Source: an uncultured Flavobacteriales bacterium
GTDB taxonomy: Bacteria; Bacteroidota; Bacteroidia; Flavobacteriales_D; Sanyastnellaceae
Direction: 5' to 3'
DNA: 26,622 nt
Assembly: GCA_937974555.1 (NCBI GenBank)
Contig: CALJKR010000035.1
Coordinates: forward strand, 1-26,622
Positions 1 to 7,631 of the stretch are shown piece after piece. Below the pieces are notes generated by a model that ran no database searches, was not told where the DNA came from, and saw only the letters and a program-made list of their open reading frames with translations. The position numbers and the translations under genes are program-made. Position 1 is the first letter of the stretch. Each line of letters begins with the position of its first letter.

Positions 1-1
1 A

Positions 2-157
2 GGGACATATACCTTGCGTGTTGTTGAAGATATAACGCATTTGGAATTTTGGGATGGAATGGATTGGAAGAATCAAAGAGAAGCGGAGGTAGTTCACGTT
101 TTTCCTAAGCCCATCGTGATCAGAGCCAATTGGAATCAAGTGTTGGAATGGAATTGA
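2..157 (+). CDS. Ig-like domain (Big_5/SbsA type) lipoprotein, C-terminal fragment
   Basis: Only the last 51 codons are present; the gene enters from the left edge in the frame starting at base 2 and stops with TGA at 155-157. The fragment begins GTYTLRVVED, includes a W-D-G-M-D-W-K stretch, and ends with FPKPIVIRANWNQVLEW. That ending closely resembles the conserved C-terminus (YTLR..D.N..G.WD...FPK.I.VRANW) of the large surface proteins with N-terminal Ig-like (Big_5) domains that are common in Bacteroidota. The match is from memory of the family pattern. Those proteins are usually lipoproteins of unknown function, and the N-terminal part that would prove it lies outside the window. It converges on the TPR gene with no bases between the two stop codons. 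Confidence 0.6.
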   Translation, partial: GTYTLRVVEDITHLEFWDGMDWKNQREAEVVHVFPKPIVIRANWNQVLEWN

Positions 158-1012
158 TTAGAAAGAGATGAAACTCTTCTTTACGAATTTGGGGTTTCCC
201 TTTTTGTCGATACAAACTTTTTGATAAGAACCTTTGGCTTCGTCATTTCCATAGTTGGAAGACTCCCTCCAATATTCACAAGCCCCTTCTTCGTCGTGAA
301 AGCGATAACGAATTTCTCCCAAAAGCATTAATACTTCAGCAAGATTCTCCGGTTTTTCAAGCGCTAGTTCAGAGAAAATCTCTTCAGCAGCTTCCATTTG
401 TTGGGCGTAATATTTGGCCATTCCCATGTTGAACTTGGCTGAAAGCAAAGTAGGACGTGTGTCGTAAGCGGCTTGAAAGTAAATGAAAGATTTTTCAAAT
501 TCATTTCTCTCAGTGTGGATAATCCCCATCAAATAATACGCGTCGGGATCTTCTGGATAAGAATCAACGGCACGTTGTAAAATGCGCAGGGCATCTTTGG
601 GTTTTTGCAAATAATAATAGCACTCACCTAGCCAATAAATGGCTTTGTATTCCTCTTGGTGATTGTTATAATAGTCGGTTAAAACAGGGAGAGCAGGCTC
701 AAACAATTGATTTCTCAATAAGCAAATGCCATAATTAAGCCCGTAATCTTCAGATTTGAAACCAATGGCCTCGTAGTTGATTTTGGCTTTGTCAAAAGCT
801 TTGGTTTTCATTTGGGCATTGGCCAGGAGAAAACGCCATTCATCCTCTTTGCCTGCGACATTTTGGGGACAACATTTGAAGAGGGAGTCGATGTCATGGG
901 ATACCAGAGCAAACTTTTCTTGCTTATAAAGTTCTTGGTATTGTGGCAATGATTGAGCAAAGGCTCCAAGAGCCCACATCCCCATCCAACATAGAAACCA
1001 CTTTTTGAACAT
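158..1012 (-). CDS. Secreted tetratricopeptide-repeat protein
   Basis: 284 residues. The N-terminus is a classical signal peptide (Lys-Lys, then a Trp/Leu/Met/Ala-rich core, AFAQS cleavage region), so the mature protein is periplasmic or outer-membrane associated. From about residue 60 to 250 it is built of TPR helices; the clearest units are around residues 90-135 (YGICLLRNQLFEPALPVL...), 136-165 (LQRAVDSYPEDPDAYYLMG) and 170-235 (FIYFQAAYDTRPTLLSAKFN). TPR arrays are protein-interaction scaffolds; no catalytic domain is visible. The C-terminus carries a few Cys (CEYWRESS, KVCIDKKG) outside the repeats. The ATG at 1010-1012 is supported by a TATATTTG promoter box only 4 nt upstream. The specific partner is unknown. 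Confidence 0.85.
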   Translation of the reverse strand: MFKKWFLCWMGMWALGAFAQSLPQYQELYKQEKFALVSHDIDSLFKCCPQNVAGKEDEWRFLLANAQMKTKAFDKAKINYEAIGFKSEDYGLNYGICLLRNQLFEPALPVLTDYYNNHQEEYKAIYWLGECYYYLQKPKDALRILQRAVDSYPEDPDAYYLMGIIHTERNEFEKSFIYFQAAYDTRPTLLSAKFNMGMAKYYAQQMEAAEEIFSELALEKPENLAEVLMLLGEIRYRFHDEEGACEYWRESSNYGNDEAKGSYQKVCIDKKGNPKFVKKSFISF

Positions 1013-1016
1013 CGTT

Positions 1017-1024
1017 CAAATATA
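1017..1024 (-). promoter_or_regulatory. Bacteroidota -7 box (TATATTTG) for the TPR gene
   Basis: On the minus strand the sequence reads TATATTTG-AACG-ATG. It matches the TAnnTTTG consensus of the Bacteroidota primary sigma factor exactly. With the box centred at about -7, transcription would start within 0-2 nt of the ATG, so the message would be leaderless or nearly so. I do not see a good TTTG -33 element at the usual spacing. Confidence 0.45.
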
Positions 1025-1078
1025 CCTCAAACTTTTTAAAGTTGTAGGATAAGAAAATGAATAACCCACACCTAACGG

Positions 1079-1873
1079 TTAAATCTTCCAGCGCTTGATG
1101 ATTTCGTCTTTCTTTTTTTCGATTCGCTCATTGGAATCAAAAGACATTATTGTAAATCCAGCGCTGAAATTGTATATCGGATTGGTGACGTTGGTCTTGA
1201 AAAACGTTTGCATGGGAACCGTCACAAACACCTTGGTTCTGCCATAACCTATCGAAGCAGAAAAGTCAGAAGCAAAGGATCGAATACCAAAATCGGTTTT
1301 ATTTTTTACCAAAAAGTCGCCAAATTGGTTGTGATAAGATTGATAGGATTTTATTCCAAATCTCCAATGTCCAAGAAGACCTGCCGCGACGTGGAATTGC
1401 GGTTTATTTGCGCTACCAAAGTTCAATTCCAACATCATGGGCACAGTCAATTTGGATAGGCGCAATTCATTGTTTTCAAAATCATTATCGGGCTGATATG
1501 AATACGTCAGCATGTTGGTTGCAGTTGCATCACTGTATCTGAGCTCGATATTTTTTTTCCAAGCATAGCTTTCAAAGCTGTATCCCAGACCCGTGTATAT
1601 GCCACTTCCGTTTTTGGTAAAAGGGAATTTTTTTTCGATAAAGTTGATCCTTATTCCTGCTGACTTATTCATGTTTTGTTCCAACCAAGGCGATATATTG
1701 GCATTGTTTCCATCCGCATCACCCAACCAAGGAACATAAAGATCCATTCCATTCCAATGGGTTTGATTGGAGAAATTCTGGTTTTGATCTTCACATACGG
1801 GGCTGGTTTCTTGGGCCAAAGCTGCATTCATTGCCATGACAACCCAAGTCAGAGAAAGTAGTTTTTTTACCAT
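1079..1873 (-). CDS. Outer-membrane beta-barrel protein (PorT-like family)
   Basis: 264 residues from the ATG at 1873. A longer reading exists only from a GTG at 1942 and would put 23 unlikely residues before a good signal peptide (MVKKLLSLTWVVMAMNAALAQ), so 1873 is preferred. The mature part has alternating aromatic/polar strands with glycine turns: GIYTGLGYSFESYAW, LTVPMMLELNFG, FHVAAGLLGHWRFG, SASIGYGRTKVFVTVPM, NFSAGFTIMSF. This is the pattern of the small outer-membrane barrels (PF13568-type) of Bacteroidota, and the TVPMMLELNFG strand is typical of that family. The C-terminus (IEKKKDEIIKRWKI) is charged and does not end in the canonical aromatic residue. Function is unknown. It is divergent from the lipoprotein gene at 1994; a weak promoter candidate on the minus strand is TTTG (1974-1971) with TGGGTTTG (1949-1942), spacing 21. 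Confidence 0.7.
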   Translation of the reverse strand: MVKKLLSLTWVVMAMNAALAQETSPVCEDQNQNFSNQTHWNGMDLYVPWLGDADGNNANISPWLEQNMNKSAGIRINFIEKKFPFTKNGSGIYTGLGYSFESYAWKKNIELRYSDATATNMLTYSYQPDNDFENNELRLSKLTVPMMLELNFGSANKPQFHVAAGLLGHWRFGIKSYQSYHNQFGDFLVKNKTDFGIRSFASDFSASIGYGRTKVFVTVPMQTFFKTNVTNPIYNFSAGFTIMSFDSNERIEKKKDEIIKRWKI

Positions 1874-1993
1874 ATTGCGAATAACGAATAAATGGGCACG
1901 ATTTTCGTTCTTAATGTTTTTAATTAACGTTAAAGAAAACACAAACCCAACATAATTTAACGGATGTTGCCAAAAAAGATAGACCTTTGTTCC

Positions 1994-2407
1994 ATGCGTG
2001 CACGAATGATTATCATCGTATTATTGGCCATCATGACCAGTTGTGGTCAGGTTTCTTGGTCAGGCTCTGCACGTGTATGTCAGAAAGCGCAAACTTGTTG
2101 TCAATTGGCAGCAACTGGAGTAAATGAATTTCAATCCATTTGGTCTTGTTCCGAGGTAGACCCTGGTTTGGGTGAAGATCAAAAACCAGTTACCAAAAAC
2201 CTTACCCACAAAAACCATGAAGGTGTGGTTGAAGTGGTAATGAAAGTTGATCAAAAGGGTCAGTGGAAAGTGGTCAATATGGCGGCAACCAATGAGGAGT
2301 TGGCCAAATATGTTTTGTCTAAGTTAAAGGAGTACAATATGCAGTCCGGCAACAAATCTGTTGGGCAAGTGGTGAAGTATCGTTTTGTATTCAAAAAGCA
2401 AGCTTAA
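1994..2407 (+). CDS. Small lipoprotein with TonB-C-like domain
   Basis: 137 residues from the ATG at 1994, which gives a short basic n-region and a lipobox (LLAIMTSCG, lipid Cys at residue 17). An in-frame ATG at 1964 would add ten residues (MLPKKIDLCS) ahead of the signal and is less likely. The mature N-terminal part has several cysteines (CQKAQTCC, SIWSC) that could form disulfides. The C-terminal 60 residues (GVVEVVMKVDQKGQWKVVN, ELAKYVLSKLKEY, VGQVVKYRFVF) have the strand-helix-strand order of TonB C-terminal-like domains. Those domains appear in many short Bacteroidota lipoproteins of unknown role. It is three bases upstream of rlmN and probably cotranscribed with it. A GACCTTTG sequence, one mismatch from the -7 consensus, ends 4 nt before the chosen ATG. 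Confidence 0.7.
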   Translation: MRARMIIIVLLAIMTSCGQVSWSGSARVCQKAQTCCQLAATGVNEFQSIWSCSEVDPGLGEDQKPVTKNLTHKNHEGVVEVVMKVDQKGQWKVVNMAATNEELAKYVLSKLKEYNMQSGNKSVGQVVKYRFVFKKQA

Positions 2408-2410
2408 GTT

Positions 2411-3493
2411 ATGGTAGAAAGAGATTTGCGTGCGTTGACGTCGGATGAAATTTTGCAATGGGTGCTGTCCATCGGCGATAAAAAATTCAGAGCGCAGCAA
2501 ATTCAAGAGTGGTTGTGGAAGAAAGGAGCTACAAGCGTAGATGAGATGACCAATTTGTCGCATGAATTGCGAGAGGCCTTGAAACGTGATTTTCAATTTT
2601 CTACTGCGCGAAGAAAAGACGAACAACTGTCCAACGACGGCACCATGAAATGTGTTTTTGAGGTGGATGGTGATAAAGTGGTTGAAGGCGTTTTGATTCC
2701 AACGCCCAAGCGCATGACGGCATGTATTTCATCACAAGTAGGTTGTAGTTTGGCTTGTAAATTTTGTGCTACGGGTCGCTTAAAAATGATGCGTAACCTC
2801 ACGGCAGGAGAAATCTTTGATCAGGTGTACGACTTGAAAATGGAGGCTGAACGTAGATACAACATTCCCCTTTCCAACATTGTGTACATGGGAATGGGTG
2901 AGCCTTTATTGAATTATAAAAATGTATTGCAATCCATTGAATATATCACCAGTCAAAAAGGGTTGGGGATGTCTGCACAGCGCATTACCGTTAGCACAGC
3001 GGGTGTTGCTAAGATGATTGCCAAGTTGGGGGATGATGCGGTTAAATTTCATTTGGCCGTTTCGCTGCACGCGGCTACGGACGAGAAGCGCAACCAAATC
3101 ATGGAAATCAACGAAACCAACAACCTTGAAGTCCTGGCCAATGCATTGCGATATTACCATGAAAAAACAGGTGACCGTGTCACGTTTGAGTACATCATCT
3201 TTAAAGATTTCAATGACAGTTTAGAGGATGCCAAAGCTTTGGCGGAATACTGCAAAAGACTTCCTGTAAAAATCAATGTCATTGAGTACAATCCAATCGT
3301 GGGTGGCGAGTATCAGCAAACCACGGAGGAACGCCTGAAAGCCTTTACCCAGTACCTTTTGCAGCGCAATATGGTGGTGAATCTTAGAAGATCTAGAGGA
3401 AAGGATATCGATGCAGCTTGTGGACAATTGGCCAATAAAAACAAATCATTGCTGAAGCCTGCTGCAGCGGAAATTTTAGGTAATTTATTGTAA
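2411..3493 (+). CDS. rlmN: Dual-specificity 23S rRNA/tRNA methyltransferase RlmN
   Basis: 360 residues, normal length. RlmN is a radical-SAM enzyme that methylates C2 of A2503 in 23S rRNA and A37 in a set of tRNAs. The radical-SAM cluster motif CxxxCxxC is Cys112, Cys116 and Cys119 (GCSLACKFC). The cysteine that carries the mechanistic methyl/intermediate chemistry corresponds to Cys337 (DIDAACGQL), and the upstream conserved Cys is Cys105 (ACISSQVGC). The GEPL motif is present in YMGMGEPLLNY. The N-terminal HhH-like region (residues 1-65) is complete. The gene starts three bases after the lipoprotein stop, and its last 9 bp overlap the end of gldH on the other strand. Confidence 0.97.
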   Translation: MVERDLRALTSDEILQWVLSIGDKKFRAQQIQEWLWKKGATSVDEMTNLSHELREALKRDFQFSTARRKDEQLSNDGTMKCVFEVDGDKVVEGVLIPTPKRMTACISSQVGCSLACKFCATGRLKMMRNLTAGEIFDQVYDLKMEAERRYNIPLSNIVYMGMGEPLLNYKNVLQSIEYITSQKGLGMSAQRITVSTAGVAKMIAKLGDDAVKFHLAVSLHAATDEKRNQIMEINETNNLEVLANALRYYHEKTGDRVTFEYIIFKDFNDSLEDAKALAEYCKRLPVKINVIEYNPIVGGEYQQTTEERLKAFTQYLLQRNMVVNLRRSRGKDIDAACGQLANKNKSLLKPAAAEILGNLL

Positions 3494-3961
3494 CTTACTC
3501 AAACGGAACCCAACGTCCGCGATACCTTCTAAGTTCTCTGTTCTCATGGCTTGTTGAATCGAAATTCTGTAATGTCCCGCCATGGGGAATTTCTTTCTTT
3601 CTTTGAAGATAATGCGGTTGTCATATAAATCCCCAAGGCCGCTACCCAACCAATGTCCCTCTGCGTCTGCAAGCGGGCAATTGATCGTGTCAATGCTCAA
3701 TTTACCATTGGGAAATTCCAGTGAAACAAACAAGAAAATATTGGAATAAGCATAGCTTTCTTGGTTTCTAAGTGTAACATAAAAATTGTGGAATGATACG
3801 GTATCTTGAATATCAAACTCAAAATTTATCGGTTGATTTGCATTCCAGTTGGCTTGTTCAATGGCTTGTGATTGCTCAAAAACATGGGCATCATCGCAAC
3901 TGGAAAAGACAGTCATTCCAATAAAAACACCCACCAAGAGAGTAATATTCATCCGGTTCAT
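3485..3961 (-). CDS. gldH: Gliding motility lipoprotein GldH
   Basis: 158 residues. GldH is an outer-membrane or periplasmic lipoprotein needed for Bacteroidota gliding. It is also found in non-gliding relatives, so its presence does not prove motility. The signal ends in a lipobox (VFSSCDD, lipid Cys22). Family features are visible in order: the early W (EQANWN), the F-x-F-D-x-x-D-T segment, NFYVTLRNQESYAYSN, then LADAEGHWLGSGLGDLYD and FPMAGHYRISIQQAMR, ending GIADVGFRL. The ATG overlaps the ricT stop (ATGA), so translation is probably coupled. An alternative ATG three codons in would also serve the signal peptide. Its stop codon lies inside the end of rlmN. Confidence 0.92.
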   Translation of the reverse strand: MNRMNITLLVGVFIGMTVFSSCDDAHVFEQSQAIEQANWNANQPINFEFDIQDTVSFHNFYVTLRNQESYAYSNIFLFVSLEFPNGKLSIDTINCPLADAEGHWLGSGLGDLYDNRIIFKERKKFPMAGHYRISIQQAMRTENLEGIADVGFRLSKLQ

Positions 3962-5331
3962 GCGGTTGGATTTTGCTGAGGAGGTTTTGGATTTTGGCCT
4001 TTGTTGGGTCTTGGCCCATTGAATTTTTTCTTGGGTTTGTTCCCTGCTCCTTCTGGTTTGGGCGTGTTGTTTCCTTTGTTTACTTGTTCGGCAGGATTGT
4101 TTTGGGTTTTGGGTTTTGGGTTTTGGGGATTTTGACCACTATTTCCTTGGGGTTTGCGATCTCCTTTGGGAGCAGCCGTTTGTGGGCCTCTATTTTGTTG
4201 TCCTCGGGACTTGTTGTTGCCTTTGGACTTCTTACTTTTATCAAACCTGGTTAAGCTGTCTTGGCCCACCACTTGAGCAAACCCAACTTCTACTTCTTTC
4301 TCTTTTTCTTTGTCTGACAAGTAAATCTCTTCGCCAATTTCTAAGGCTTCTCCCTTCTTGTTTTTTTCAATAATCTCAAAGACCATTTGCGTGGTCAATG
4401 CAAAGGGCGCAGTTCCTGGTTCGTTGTCTAATGTGTAGTAAACGATTTTTTTGAAAATATCGGTTTTAAAATGCGAGGCTGTTCCTTTGGGTAGACGCAA
4501 TCTTACGTGTGTGGGGGGTAGATCTTTCACTGCCTCAACATATTGGTCGAGTTCGTAGTTCAGGCAACATTTTAATTTTCCGCATTGTCCAGCAAGCTTA
4601 CCTGGATTCAAAGAAAGTTGCTGATAGCGCGCTGCTGAAGTAGAAACGGCTCGGAAATCGGTTAACCAAGTGCTGCAACACAATTCACGACCGCAACTGC
4701 CAATACCACCTAATCTACCGGCCTCTGCGCGATAGCCAATTTGTTTCATTTCAATTTTTACTTTGAAACGCTCAGCGAGTTTTCTAATGAGTTCTCGGAA
4801 GTCGACACGATCTTCAGCCGTGTAGTAGAATATGGCTTTGGTGCCATCGCCTTGAAACTCGACGTCGCTTATTTTCATTTGCAAGTTCAATTGTTTTGCA
4901 ATTTCTCTTGCACCCATCATGGTGCTATTCTCTTGGCCACGCGCCTGTTGCCATTTGGCAATATCTTCTTCGTTGGCTTTGCGAATTACTTTTTTGATTT
5001 CATAATTGTCTTTTACCTCTTTTCTTTTGAGCTGGATTTTCACAAGCTCTCCGGTTAAAGAGACGATTCCAACATCAAGTCCTGGATTCAAATCAATCAC
5101 CACAACATCGCCCACATACAATTCCAATTGACTATTTCTGTAATAGCCTTTGCGTCCGTTTTTAAAACGAACTTCAACCATATCAAAAGCCTTTTGTCCT
5201 GCAGGCAATGGAATACCCGTAAGCCAATCAAAGACACTCATTTTATCACAACCACAAGTGCCACAAGAACCATTGCTCTTGCAACCTGCGGGAACACCAT
5301 TATTTCCTGTTGAACATGAACTACATCCCAT
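3958..5331 (-). CDS. ricT: PSP1-domain protein, RicT (YaaT) family
   Basis: 457 residues from the ATG at 5331; in-frame starts at 5346 (ATG) and 5349 (GTG) would add 5-6 residues (MMGKRD). The chosen start gives MGCSSCSTG, the usual beginning in this family. The N-terminus is cysteine-rich (CSSC, GCKSNGSCGTCGCDK). The PSP1 core follows (DMVEVRFKNGRKGYYRN, GREIAKQ-like helix, GDGTKAIFYYTAEDRVDFREL). The cluster-ligand cysteines of RicT are present: SCGRELCCSTWL and GQCGKLKCCLNYEL. In Bacillus, RicT works with RicA/RicF as a [4Fe-4S] complex affecting RNA processing; the Bacteroidota role is not established. The last 90 or so residues are a Lys/Asn/Pro/Gln-rich, probably disordered tail that contains a (CCCAAAA)x4 tract. 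It lies between holB and gldH. Confidence 0.9.
   Translation of the reverse strand: MGCSSCSTGNNGVPAGCKSNGSCGTCGCDKMSVFDWLTGIPLPAGQKAFDMVEVRFKNGRKGYYRNSQLELYVGDVVVIDLNPGLDVGIVSLTGELVKIQLKRKEVKDNYEIKKVIRKANEEDIAKWQQARGQENSTMMGAREIAKQLNLQMKISDVEFQGDGTKAIFYYTAEDRVDFRELIRKLAERFKVKIEMKQIGYRAEAGRLGGIGSCGRELCCSTWLTDFRAVSTSAARYQQLSLNPGKLAGQCGKLKCCLNYELDQYVEAVKDLPPTHVRLRLPKGTASHFKTDIFKKIVYYTLDNEPGTAPFALTTQMVFEIIEKNKKGEALEIGEEIYLSDKEKEKEVEVGFAQVVGQDSLTRFDKSKKSKGNNKSRGQQNRGPQTAAPKGDRKPQGNSGQNPQNPKPKTQNNPAEQVNKGNNTPKPEGAGNKPKKKFNGPRPNKGQNPKPPQQNPTA
4100..4128. repeat. Heptanucleotide tract (TTTTGGG)x4 in the ricT tail, G-quadruplex motif
   Basis: On the plus strand four TTTTGGG units run head to tail; the last has four G. 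As the G-run spacing is GGG-TTTT three times (4104-4128), it meets the canonical G3+N1-7 quadruplex rule with identical loops. On the coding (minus) strand it is (CCCAAAA)n. Since seven is not a multiple of three, it is read in successive frames and encodes an N-P-K-P-K-T-Q-N stretch. Unit gain or loss would shift the reading frame. Confidence 0.9.
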
Positions 5332-5394
5332 ATCTCTCTTACCCATCACAAAGGGTGACGGATTGCGCTAAGGTAAGCATTAAAAACGGATGAA

Positions 5395-6543
5395 TCAATT
5401 GGCGTATTGATTCCTTCTCAACAAGTGATGAACCTTGATGCTGAGATGGGAAAATAGCAATTTGGCATTGAGGTTTCGGCCGATGTGGTAAGCCGCATCA
5501 GTGAGCTCATTCATCAAATCTTCTGCATTGAAGTGATTGATGAATTTGGAGAATTTTTCGGCAAAGGCTTTCTCACTGTCTGTCATGTGCAATATTTCTT
5601 CGCCGACATAATTTTTAAGCAGGTTCTGACGCACTTGCTCAAGGCCGTACTCAAAGAATTGTTTTTGAATTTCACGACCCCACGAATGGAAGGTGTTTCC
5701 CATTTCGGTTAGTTGAAATAAATCTTTCTTGTAGCACATCCGCATCCAAGTTTGAAAGGCTTCATCCAATCCTTGGTTGAAATTTTCATTTTGAGCAAAG
5801 AGCACGGCTTTCCATAAATTTCCGTTGGCAAAAGCGGATGAAAGAGCTGCTCTCTCCGCATCAATCCCAATTTGTGTGAGGTATTGGGTAAGGATGGGTT
5901 CGTCAATTTTTGGAATCTGAATGGATTGCACGCGTGACACAACCGTGGCCAACATGGACTCAGTGCTTTCCGTTACAAGAATAAAGATGGTATTTGCCGG
6001 CGGCTCTTCAAGCAACTTGAGTAATTTGTTGGCGGTATCTTCCTTGATCATTTCTGCCATCCAAATAATCATCACTTTCTTGCCTCCATAAAATGATTTT
6101 AAGGATAGTTTTCTTGCGATGTTATTGGCTTCGTGTACAGGAAAGTTGAGTAATTTATTTTCTTTGGAAATCTTACTGATCCAATACTCAGTATTGAAAT
6201 AGCAAGTGGACAACAACATTTCTCTCCAATCTTCGCCAAAGTCATCCGATAGTGTATGTTCACTGCCAGAGGATGATTTGTTGTAGAAAGGAAATGAAAA
6301 ATGAAGGTCAGGATGTTGCAAAGATTGAATGGCTTTGCATGATGTACAGGCATTGCAGGCATCGGTATCTGTAGGATTTGCACACAACAGATATTTGCTC
6401 ATGGCCATCGCCAGTGCCATGGCCCCATGGCCTTCGGCGCCATTGAGCAGCATGGCGTGGGGCACCCGTCCTTCATGAACGCTGCGTAAAAGTCTTTCCT
6501 TTACTTTGTGCTGGCCTACTACTTCGCCAAATGAGTACATCAT
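5395..6543 (-). CDS. holB: DNA polymerase III subunit delta'
   Basis: 382 residues. Delta' is part of the clamp-loader (DnaX complex) that places the sliding clamp on DNA. The order is that of the family: GQHKVKERLLRSV near the start, a nucleotide-binding-like loop (NGAEGHGAMALA), a four-cysteine zinc site (Cys54, Cys63, Cys66, Cys69 in CANPTDTDACNACTSC), the Walker-B-like region (KVMIIWMAEMIKEDTANKLLKLLEEPP) and the sensor-1 SRC-like motif (TVVSRVQSI). The P-loop lysine is replaced by alanine and Walker B lacks DE, which fits a non-ATPase stator subunit. Two adjacent ATGs (6543, 6540) are possible. The gene follows recO by 9 bp. About 45 bp downstream to ricT hold no evident terminator. Confidence 0.93.
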   Translation of the reverse strand: MMYSFGEVVGQHKVKERLLRSVHEGRVPHAMLLNGAEGHGAMALAMAMSKYLLCANPTDTDACNACTSCKAIQSLQHPDLHFSFPFYNKSSSGSEHTLSDDFGEDWREMLLSTCYFNTEYWISKISKENKLLNFPVHEANNIARKLSLKSFYGGKKVMIIWMAEMIKEDTANKLLKLLEEPPANTIFILVTESTESMLATVVSRVQSIQIPKIDEPILTQYLTQIGIDAERAALSSAFANGNLWKAVLFAQNENFNQGLDEAFQTWMRMCYKKDLFQLTEMGNTFHSWGREIQKQFFEYGLEQVRQNLLKNYVGEEILHMTDSEKAFAEKFSKFINHFNAEDLMNELTDAAYHIGRNLNAKLLFSHLSIKVHHLLRRNQYAN

Positions 6544-6552
6544 GTTGTAAAT

Positions 6553-7263
6553 CTACAAATGGAAGAGCTCATAGAAAATTTCTAGGCTTTGAATCGTTGA
6601 TTTTTTTTCCATTTGTATGAACAAATACTCGATGGCATCGCGAAGCAGACTCCTTTTTTGACTGCTTGTGAATTGCGGCTGATTCAATACTTCCCAATCA
6701 TGTTTGAGTATGTGAACAAACAGTTGGAGTTGTGCATTGGCACTGGTGATATGCAGTCCGGGCGGATTATACCCTTTTCCAAATTGTCCTTCGTACATGC
6801 TAAACCAATCGGGATTGTCCTGGGGGACTACGGGACAACACCCCAGGGCGCGCATTAATCCCACGGCAAAGGCAAAGTGAAAAGATTGCACTTGGTCCGT
6901 TTCATCCAAGTCTTGGGTCAATTGAACCAAAAAGTGATACAATGGAGGATTTTGGTAATGTTCTTCCATCAGATGGTGCAACACTTCTTGAAAGAAAAGC
7001 AACGTTGCGCTTTTTACAGGGTCTATGCGACAGTGGAACAAATGCTGCTGCACATTGGGATTTCTTAGCCATGGTGTTTGGTCCTTTTGATCTTCTTTGA
7101 TTTGGAATTGGATCACATCAAATAGGTCGAACTTGGGTCCTTTTTTGGATGAACCTTTCCACCAAAAACCTTGTAACCCATTACTCTCAGAGAAAATTTT
7201 AACGAGGCATAGCTGATCTCGAATCATTTTTTTTTGGATCACGATGCCGTTTAATTCTTTCAT
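6553..7263 (-). CDS. recO: DNA repair protein RecO
   Basis: 236 residues, normal length. RecO helps load RecA onto SSB-coated single strands in the RecFOR pathway. The N-terminal OB-fold begins ELNGIVIQKKMIRDQLCLVKIFSESNGLQGF. The helical domain carries the Bacteroidota-typical FFQEVLHHLMEEHYQNPPLYHFL and the FHFAFAVGLMRALG motif. Divergence is normal for this family and no zinc cysteines are present apart from a CC pair (ALGCCPVV), as is common in Bacteroidota. A TACTTTTG box 35 nt upstream may be its promoter. It appears to lead the recO-holB-ricT-gldH group. Confidence 0.9.
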   Translation of the reverse strand: MKELNGIVIQKKMIRDQLCLVKIFSESNGLQGFWWKGSSKKGPKFDLFDVIQFQIKEDQKDQTPWLRNPNVQQHLFHCRIDPVKSATLLFFQEVLHHLMEEHYQNPPLYHFLVQLTQDLDETDQVQSFHFAFAVGLMRALGCCPVVPQDNPDWFSMYEGQFGKGYNPPGLHITSANAQLQLFVHILKHDWEVLNQPQFTSSQKRSLLRDAIEYLFIQMEKKSTIQSLEIFYELFHL

Positions 7264-7286
7264 GAAGTCGTTTTGGACAAAAGGTT

Positions 7287-7294
7287 TATTTTTG
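7287..7294 (+). promoter_or_regulatory. -7 box (TATTTTTG) upstream of the DUF3592-like gene
   Basis: TATTTTTG fits TAnnTTTG and lies 16 nt before the ATG at 7311. The nearest TTTG upstream (7272-7275) is only 11 nt away, short for a -33 element, so the call rests on one box. It overlaps the divergent recO promoter zone. Confidence 0.35.
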
Positions 7295-7298
7295 TGAG

Positions 7299-7306
7299 CA
7301 AAAGTA
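7299..7306 (-). promoter_or_regulatory. -7 box (TACTTTTG) upstream of recO
   Basis: On the minus strand TACTTTTG fits TAnnTTTG exactly and is 35 nt from the recO ATG. No matching -33 TTTG is seen. Together with the plus-strand box at 7287-7294 it forms a compact divergent promoter region of under 50 bp. Confidence 0.35.
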
Positions 7307-7310
7307 AGAG

Positions 7311-7631
7311 ATGAATAGCGAATACCTTCCCGCTTGGATATTGGGTCTTGTTGTTGGAGCCTATGTGATCTTTCGTTTTAAGGATGAGATCTACATGCGT
7401 TTTTCTTATGTAGAGCGCGAAGGAAAAATAGACAATTGGGCCCAAGCTTCGGTCAAAGGGGAACGCCAATTTCACCCCATGATTTCTTACGAAGATTTAC
7501 AAGGAATTGTGCGCTTTAGAGCAGAGGAATATTGCACAGGAGAGCCCATGTTTCCAGTGGGCACTCCAGTTAAAGTCCGCATGCACCCGAGAAAAACAGC
7601 CATGCGTAAAGTGGTTTATCCCAAACGTTAG
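7311..7631 (+). CDS. Small single-pass membrane protein, DUF3592-like
   Basis: 106 residues. One N-terminal membrane segment (LPAWILGLVVGAYVIF) is followed by a soluble domain with strands FHPMISYEDLQGIVRFRAEEY and a C-terminal PVGTPVKVRMHPRK. The last pattern (G-T-x-V-x-V-x-x-x-P) resembles the end of DUF3592 domains, in which a YPxGxxVxVxYxP segment is typical; only about half of that domain length is present. The function is unknown. The ATG at 7311 has a TAnnTTTG box upstream. Its stop overlaps the stop of the OmpA-family gene by 4 bp. Confidence 0.65.
   Translation: MNSEYLPAWILGLVVGAYVIFRFKDEIYMRFSYVEREGKIDNWAQASVKGERQFHPMISYEDLQGIVRFRAEEYCTGEPMFPVGTPVKVRMHPRKTAMRKVVYPKR

Noticed and set aside
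1032..1045. AACTTT-TT-AAAGTT hairpin between the barrel and TPR genes
   Set aside because: Only a six-base AT-rich stem with almost no loop; too weak for a terminator call.
1208..1459. Plus-strand open frame inside the barrel protein gene
   Set aside because: Antisense shadow without family similarity or signals, opposite a gene with a signal peptide and barrel strands.
4100..4128. TTTTGGG repeat as a telomere-like or mobile-element end
   Set aside because: It resembles ciliate telomere repeats by chance only; it lies inside an intact ricT reading frame, has four units and no flanking duplication.
5395..6543. holB as a clamp-loader ATPase (DnaX-like)
   Set aside because: The P-loop lysine is missing and Walker B is degenerate, which fits delta' and not DnaX; the four-cysteine zinc site is kept.
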